A stretch of 64,000 nt of DNA from the NCBI RefSeq assembly GCF_015767245.1, contig NZ_JADOTV010000001.1, positions 434,001 to 498,000 on the forward strand. The letters are read 5' to 3'. Origin of the DNA: Aureivirga sp. CE67 (GTDB lineage: Bacteria > Bacteroidota > Bacteroidia > Flavobacteriales > Flavobacteriaceae). Under the pieces are notes generated by a model that did no database searches, was not told the origin of the DNA, and saw only the letters and a list, made by a program, of their open reading frames with translations. Of the stretch, positions 60,201 to 64,000 are shown piece after piece (position 1 is the stretch's first letter; each line of letters opens with the position of its first letter). The translations under genes and the position numbers were made by a program.

Positions 60201-60417
60201 TAATTCTATCCAATTTAGCTTTCAAATAATTTAGCGTATCTTTTTTCCTTTTCGATTTCCGAATAATTTTATCCGAAATTTTCAGAGCAGACTTTGGCAT
60301 TTCTTGTTCCTTGAAACTTTCATATTCTTGCCATAGTTTACTATAATCATATTTTTGAGCAACACAAAAAGAAATGTTGAAAACCAACATTGTAAATAGG
60401 AGTAATTTTATTTTCAT
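54217..60417 (-). CDS. Giant alpha-2-macroglobulin-like protein with internal SusC-type domain
   Basis: 2066 residues. Signal peptide 1-21. A helical N-terminal part (to ~340) is followed by macroglobulin domains; MG2 shows HVFTDRRIYRPNQKIYFKG at about 575. A carboxypeptidase-regulatory-like domain sits at about 1190-1265 (VTGTVSDRDGALPIASVIIKG) and ends in LEELSLGYVKKK, similar to SusC TonB boxes. The A2M domain starts near 1300 (ETAFFYPELKTDQNG). Thioester motif CSEQ at Cys1528 (55825-55836) is intact, followed by the helical thioester domain (LQNHHGGFGWF, GIKQWLLKRKQTNNW) and a C-terminal domain (VTIRIILKTDRDIDFVHMKD). Such proteins trap proteases; no lipobox. Tandem paralogue upstream. 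Confidence 0.88.
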   Translation of the reverse strand: MKIKLLLFTMLVFNISFCVAQKYDYSKLWQEYESFKEQEMPKSALKISDKIIRKSKRKKDTLNYLKAKLDRINLIQQTSEDGTRAIIDYLRQEIDDNRDLYKLMFQLELATVYSDYIKANKFYLSKAPDEVTENSEDFSKWNYNRFEKEIDKLLSEIKSNKDLLLKFSLQDFKIIYDGNLNDDLTKLSLYDFYFFTYIENSKRNNDRSNRETISLEEFLKSEYKNPVFQLYQDILSHHQTNNNDFALVFWNLERLKYSNDYWRNEDELLDVLMHLYKQNKNIESSGLILLEIAEIALTREDIDPFEEKPKWTKLYISNLCKDYIEKYPTASKMEKLSEAISEFSKPFLEIKTKEFIPSNSPSKLFVTYNSIDTVFYKIYKLKDFKKPIEKLEESELNLIVQKECKILKNDLEKHTTEFLIPTLDYGKYCISVSDTRDFKNSISNYFTVTDLFLNVYRDPSEVYTFQISDRKTGKPIEDCEVKFYNNRVYTYDKKINRDSIKSVRIIKDTILKTNEKGAFVYVNKTGLKKDYLRILSSIEIANGEETLTIENFSLNNYVEKSEAEKEAEIERIGFIHVFTDRRIYRPNQKIYFKGIAYYIESAENTVSKKVIKNRHFVAYLLDKNRRKIAELKLKSNDFGSINGEFLLPQNIATGRFEIEIEDDYDVEEDEEFWDEFLDDIETEPYDFHVEEYKRKKTIIDFLSNKDISRFNDTITIKGKVSNFAGNALSNTKVSYVLEESGYSEMGTHDKRTMDSVRTNAFGEFEIKFFSENKLKIEKIYYKLKVEVSDLNGETVEANFRKKISEIPFDFKIKTSDVFIKEKNNSRIEVGLFNADRNEIKGQGKIRVYKKKTKENNLISGYWTNDYETSNYFKKNYFADAPVLSEEEHRALFPYLNYGFMDEESQKGAFIKEISFDTEISSFVELGALLDWKNGEYILEFESENYKGYVAKMTKEIKVLNLGSDEKINNNFFDFNIIEKEVEEGEDIILKLSSGLENFYLNFHVNQIDTPEDIRVIHLSNESKTVRIPTEIIGKTRSVFIDYYWVYKGCYQHKTVKVLVKTQKNEKLKFKTITFRDKIKPGEKQKWSFQIVNSKNKFPKVEVMASMYDQSLDYLDDYLDNYWTDELIKYARRDYEEDFSYHFNESSLYTPCYSIRNNLLNYIQKERIELAKKDSKRNLELLQKRKKEKSKDNFITVTGTVSDRDGALPIASVIIKGTNIGTETDFDGNYSIEAIPGDILVFSYVGYNDEEVVVSDLYTVLNVELKSGNVLEELSLGYVKKKTIDTIQNRNSPELKIRKNFQETAFFYPELKTDQNGIVSIEFDAPEGLTKWCLQMFAHTEEMKYGLNYLDVVTQKNLMVFPNPPRFFREKDTVEFRTKISSLHDKKLKGKVKLELFNGITGESIDKLAGNTELEKDFYLEKNGNTFKSWKFNIPEGVEIIRYRIIANTPEFSDGEQNELLVLSNRKLVTEPLPIWVNGKDTKTFTLEKLKETNSDTRTNYQLMVDVNSNPIWEAIQTLPYLMNYQYNCSEQTFSKLYANLLATHLFEENPEIKSIFKQWENIEGLKSNLDKNKNLKSILLEESPWLNKARTEKEWKQDIGKLLDSTSLKTARLGYIERLKKLQNHHGGFGWFSKEMISPKITLHIAIGLEQLKKIGVELADEEISFLYDSKSFVDLEIRELYNKIQKNEDKKDIYYDKDFVISYLYLKSFNTAIDENNKKELHYFSSLFKKSWMKLNLGSQAKLALYFNRIGEEQTAKTILKSLKERSISNEELGIYWKSNGSSWYWYQSSIETQCLLLEAFYEIDKDSKFVNGIKQWLLKRKQTNNWETTKATTRAIYALMLTNYDWIKSERSMVLKVGQEKIKPTKGNIEELEAKIGYIKKSWFKNEIKPEMAEVTIKKKDEGIAWGGLYWQYFEDLDKIETAETGLSVQKELFLNKNTSEGNKFVKITKDTPIKVGDLVTIRIILKTDRDIDFVHMKDMRASGFEPVDVISEYKWQGGLGYYQSTKDASTNFFFSLIRKGNYVLEYNVRANNAGQFSSGITTIQSMYAPEFSSHTKGVRVEIK

Positions 60418-60449
60418 ATATTATTTTTTAACAATTTGGCTCTAAAGTA

Positions 60450-60481
60450 AAAAACTCTATCCAATTAAGAATAGAGTTTTT
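60450..60481 (-). terminator. Terminator between the two macroglobulin genes
   Basis: 11-bp stem AAAAACTCTAT/ATAGAGTTTTT, 10-base loop, on the minus strand followed by T-rich sequence. It lies between the partial upstream copy and the complete copy, so they are at least partly separate transcripts; I see no full promoter box in the 32 bases left before the next ATG. Confidence 0.8.
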
Positions 60482-60503
60482 AAGGTTTTTAGGATCGTGA
60501 TTT

Positions 60504-63500
60504 TTACTTTATCTCCACACGAGTTCCTTTCGTATGACTAGAAAATTCCGGAGCATACATATTTTGAATTGTCGTTATTCCATTAGAGAAATTTCCAGCA
60601 TTATTCGCTCTTAAATCATATTCGAAAATATAAGTTCCTTCTTCAACCCTCGAAAAAAAGAAATTTGTACTTGCATCTCTTGTACTTTCAAAATACCCCA
60701 AACCATCTTGCCACTTATATTGCGAAATCGTATTTACAGGCTCAAACCCAGAAGCTCGCATATCTTTCATATGGATGAAATCCATATCTCTATCTGCTTT
60801 CAGAATAATTCTCACCGTAACCAAATCTCCTACTTTCACAGGATTTTCTTTCGTTATTTCCTGTAAGACATCTCCTCTATTTGTTGTCTTTTTGATGTAT
60901 AATTTTTTCTCAATAGAAAGTCCTGTTTTAGCATTTTCTATTTTATCCAAATCTTCAAAATATTGCCAATACATCGCTCCCCAAGCAATTCCTCTTCCAT
61001 TCTTCTTTACAGTTATTGTTCCTAGTTCTGAATTTATTTCTTCTTTCTTCCAAACCATTTTTAAAGTTCCAACAGGATCCATCAAGTCTTGATTTTCTTT
61101 TTGATTAAAATCCAACTGTTTCTTGCCAATTTTCACTTTTAGATTTTTACCATTTTCTTGCCATTTTGTTCCTGAAGATACCAAAGCATAAATAGCAGAA
61201 GTTGTTTCCTTCGTTGTTCCCCAACGATTTGTCTGTTTATTCTTTAACAACCATTGTTTTAATCCTTCCAAAAATTTCTTATCAGAATCCATTTCTGCAA
61301 AAGCTTCAATCATTAAAGCTTGATTCTCTACAGGATTATCATACCAAAAGCTGTAATAATTAATTCTATCACTCTTCCAATAAATTCCTAATTCTTCATC
61401 AGAAAAACTTTTTTCTTTCAATGATTTCTTTATAGCAGAGGCTATTTTCTTTTCATTATTTCGATGAAAATAAAGTGCAATTTTTACCATCGAAGCATAA
61501 CTTCTATTTTTCCAATATTCCTTAGCTTGACTTTCAAAATAAGCAATAGCTTCACTTGTTTTTAAACCTCTTTCAACATCAAAACTTTTTAAATATAAAT
61601 AAGAAATGATAAAATCAGATAAATGATTAAGACCTTCATTAAAATCATTATCTACTTTTAATATTTTATAATATTTTTTTTCAATGATTTTATCTAAATA
61701 CAAACTTCCTTTTTCTACAATTTCTAATTGTTCGTCAGACAATTTTACTCCTAATTTTTGCAGATGTTTAAAACCTGTTACAATATGTAAAGTAATGCGA
61801 TCATTCACATATGTACCTCCAGAAAACCAAGGAAAACCTCCTTCAGCAAATTGCATTTGTTTTAATTTATCTGTAAACTTTTGCTCTTGATTTTTTAGCT
61901 CAGTTAATTCAAATAATTGTGCAATTCTTTTTCTTTGTTCCTCTTCTGATTTTGCAGCTTGTAACCACGGAGTTTCTTCAATCAAAATCGATTTTAATTC
62001 TTGATTTTTTTCCAATTCAGAAGTCAAACCTCCTGAATTAATCCAATCTTTTAATACTTTTTGAATTTCTGGATTCTGATCTAAAAGTGTTCTTGCTAAA
62101 ATATTGGAATATAATTTTGAAAACGTCTGCTCTGAACAATCATAAGGATATTCCATCAAGTATGGTAAAGATTGAATTGCTTCCCAAATTGAATTGGAAT
62201 TTAACTCTAAAATCAATTGATGATTTTTCATAGAAGAAGATTCTGCATTCTTTAATTTCTCAAAAGTAAAAGATTTCTTTTCCTTAGAATTTACCCAAAT
62301 CGGTAACGTTTCTGTCATCAATTTTCTATTAGTCAATACAGGAATTTCATTTTGTTCTCCATCTGAATATTTTGGAGTTTCTGCGATGATTCTATATCGG
62401 ATTTTCTGTAAACCATCAGGAATATAAAATTTCCAACTTTTAGAAACACTTCCCTTTTCACTTAAAACAAAACTTTTTTCAAAATCATAATTTCCTAAAG
62501 TACCATCAATCGGTTTTCCTGTAATTCCATCAAAGAGTTCTAATCTTACATTTCCTTCTAATTTTTCATCAACTAAACTCGAAATTTTCGCTTGAAACTG
62601 AATCGTATCTTGTTCTCTCACAAACCTTGGAGCATTCGGAAAAACCATTAAATTCTTCTGCGTTACAACCTCCAGTTGTTTAATCGCATAATTCAAATCT
62701 TTGGTATGTGCTAATAATTGCAATTTCCATCTTGTCAGTGCTTCTGGACTTTCAAATTCAAAAGAAACTTTTCCGTTTTTATCGGTTTTTAAATTTGGAT
62801 AGAAAAAAGCTGTTTCTTGTAAGTTTTTACGAATTTGAACTGGAAGTTTTTCAACTTTTAAAGTATCTGAAGCAGAGCTTTTTGAATAACCTATACTGAT
62901 TTCTTCCAATGCATTTTCTATATTTCCTTCCATCGTAACACTAATATTACTATAAAAACCTGAAACACGATACTCCATAGTTTCATAGCCCATAAAACTA
63001 AAGACAACTGTATCTCCTGCTTCTACTTCTATTTCAAACTCTCCATCTATATTTGTTGTTGTTCCTCTTTTTGTTCCAGAAATTATTACATCTGCATATG
63101 CCAAAGGTTCCATATTCATATCTTTATCATGCATCAAACCTTTCAGTATAAACTTTTTCCCTTGTTGTTCTTTTGGTATTTGATTACTTTCTATAATAGT
63201 GAAGAATTTATCCCTTTGAAGTTCTTTTAATTCAAAATCTTGAAAAGATAAATAATAATTTGAATTATATAAACGGTATGAAGATCCAAGATACCAATGA
63301 TTTGTCAGTTCCTTCCAACGATGTTCACCTAAAACATCTAAAGAAAGATCATACATCGAAGCTAAAACTTCTGATTTTACAGGTTTATTATTTTGATTTA
63401 AAACCTCAAAGGTCCATTTTTCTTTCGCTCCAGGTTTTAATTTATCTCTAAATGTTTTTGTTTTTATTTCAAGTACATCTTCCTTCTCTTCTGCAATTTT

Positions 63501-64000
63501 TATAAAAAAGTTACCCGATTTTATTTCACCACTATACACCCAATAATATTCAATCCAAACTTCCTCATTTACATGATAATCATTTGTAGGAATTCTAAAT
63601 TCTTTGATTTCTTTATTAATAGGAATTACATTATAACTCAATTCTTTCCATTGTGACTTTACAAAAACATGAACTTGTAAATCTGGTTGATTTGAATTTA
63701 ATTTTAAAACGATATCTTCTCCTTTTTGATATTCTTTTTTTGTAGTCCATACCAATCCAAAAAAATCTTTTACAGGTTCTTTGCTGGTATCACTTAGTAA
63801 TGCAAACTCCCTAGTTACTGTAAAAACTCTATTTTTGATCGAATCTGTTTCAAGTTCTATAATATATTTTCCTAGTTCTAAATTGGACAAATCTCCCAGC
63901 TTTAACTCTCTAGATTTTTCAGTATCAAAATCTAAATCCAACACCAAAGCTCCTTTTTTCTGTTTCTTAGAATAAGCGAAATTTGGAAATAATGTATCAT
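60504..64000 (-). CDS. Alpha-2-macroglobulin-like protein, second copy, 5' end outside window
   Basis: 1165 residues visible; the frame stays open to the window edge (upstream residues read DTLFPNFAYSKKQKKGALVL, matching the paralogue), so a TTG at 63947 is not the start. Order as in the neighbour: macroglobulin domains, carboxypeptidase-regulatory-like domain (LKGLMHDKDMNMEPLAYADVIISG), TonB-box-like ALEEISIGYSK (62884-62913), A2M domain (ETAFFYPNLKTDKNG), thioester CSEQ (62127-62138), helical thioester domain and C-terminal domain ending in GTRVEIK. The C-terminal DNA is nearly the same as the neighbour's, indicating duplication. Confidence 0.88.
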   Translation of the reverse strand, partial: DTLFPNFAYSKKQKKGALVLDLDFDTEKSRELKLGDLSNLELGKYIIELETDSIKNRVFTVTREFALLSDTSKEPVKDFFGLVWTTKKEYQKGEDIVLKLNSNQPDLQVHVFVKSQWKELSYNVIPINKEIKEFRIPTNDYHVNEEVWIEYYWVYSGEIKSGNFFIKIAEEKEDVLEIKTKTFRDKLKPGAKEKWTFEVLNQNNKPVKSEVLASMYDLSLDVLGEHRWKELTNHWYLGSSYRLYNSNYYLSFQDFELKELQRDKFFTIIESNQIPKEQQGKKFILKGLMHDKDMNMEPLAYADVIISGTKRGTTTNIDGEFEIEVEAGDTVVFSFMGYETMEYRVSGFYSNISVTMEGNIENALEEISIGYSKSSASDTLKVEKLPVQIRKNLQETAFFYPNLKTDKNGKVSFEFESPEALTRWKLQLLAHTKDLNYAIKQLEVVTQKNLMVFPNAPRFVREQDTIQFQAKISSLVDEKLEGNVRLELFDGITGKPIDGTLGNYDFEKSFVLSEKGSVSKSWKFYIPDGLQKIRYRIIAETPKYSDGEQNEIPVLTNRKLMTETLPIWVNSKEKKSFTFEKLKNAESSSMKNHQLILELNSNSIWEAIQSLPYLMEYPYDCSEQTFSKLYSNILARTLLDQNPEIQKVLKDWINSGGLTSELEKNQELKSILIEETPWLQAAKSEEEQRKRIAQLFELTELKNQEQKFTDKLKQMQFAEGGFPWFSGGTYVNDRITLHIVTGFKHLQKLGVKLSDEQLEIVEKGSLYLDKIIEKKYYKILKVDNDFNEGLNHLSDFIISYLYLKSFDVERGLKTSEAIAYFESQAKEYWKNRSYASMVKIALYFHRNNEKKIASAIKKSLKEKSFSDEELGIYWKSDRINYYSFWYDNPVENQALMIEAFAEMDSDKKFLEGLKQWLLKNKQTNRWGTTKETTSAIYALVSSGTKWQENGKNLKVKIGKKQLDFNQKENQDLMDPVGTLKMVWKKEEINSELGTITVKKNGRGIAWGAMYWQYFEDLDKIENAKTGLSIEKKLYIKKTTNRGDVLQEITKENPVKVGDLVTVRIILKADRDMDFIHMKDMRASGFEPVNTISQYKWQDGLGYFESTRDASTNFFFSRVEEGTYIFEYDLRANNAGNFSNGITTIQNMYAPEFSSHTKGTRVEIK

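Noticed and set aside
63945-63947. TTG as start of the second macroglobulin
   Set aside because: The frame continues upstream to the window edge with sequence matching the paralogue, so the gene is cut by the window rather than starting here.

Overview
The window is chromosomal DNA from a low-GC member of the Bacteroidota, almost certainly family Flavobacteriaceae (a marine Tenacibaculum/Polaribacter-like genome is my best guess; genus is not established). Reasons: a single ribosomal-protein cluster in the order rpsL-rpsG-fusA-rpsJ...rplQ followed by carA-eno-gltA; a SusC/SusD pair; fused SecDF; two proteins with type IX secretion C-terminal sorting tails; DUF983, LysM and MG2-domain proteins; and promoters of the Bacteroidota form (TTG near -33, TAnnTTTG near -7).

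Layout. 1-1722: a partial arginase-family gene and citrate synthase. 1963-4370: eno and carA with their own promoter. 4461-21374: one uninterrupted minus-strand run of 30 translation, RNA polymerase and secretion genes (rpsL to rplQ), started by a near-consensus promoter at 21432-21461 and ended by a strong terminator at 4407-4438. Two 89-base spacers inside it (rpsJ-rplC and rpsK-rpsD) each hold a clear RNA hairpin; the one before rpsD looks like an autoregulatory ribosomal-protein leader. adk and map, usual in this cluster elsewhere, are absent; adk is found at 32961-34070 fused to a hypoxanthine phosphoribosyltransferase.

21534-28020: an Omp85-type outer-membrane protein, then a SusC/SusD nutrient-uptake pair. 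28093-37258 (minus): a LysM/periplasmic-binding-fold protein, guaA, obg, hpt-adk and secDF. 37776-54066: mixed single genes, among them kdsA, a DinB-like protein, an orphan MG-domain protein, an M28 peptidase, a FAD oxidoreductase, two secreted thioredoxin-fold proteins in tandem, an ABC-F ATPase with a PLP enzyme, a glucosaminidase-LysM lipoprotein, fhs, and a Crp/Fnr-type regulator next to a small membrane protein. 54217-64000 (minus): two tandem giant alpha-2-macroglobulin-like proteins, the upstream one cut by the window end.

The most unusual material is (1) the tandem alpha-2-macroglobulins, each with an intact CSEQ thioester motif and an internal carboxypeptidase-regulatory-like domain ending in a TonB-box-like segment, as in SusC receptors; (2) structured non-coding elements (rpsD leader, rpsJ-rplC hairpin, a 31-bp-stem hairpin at 42297-42383, a conserved-looking element at 54105-54211); (3) a Crp/Fnr regulator without a standard start codon beside a perfect palindrome. 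No rRNA, tRNA, CRISPR array, insertion sequence or prophage was seen.
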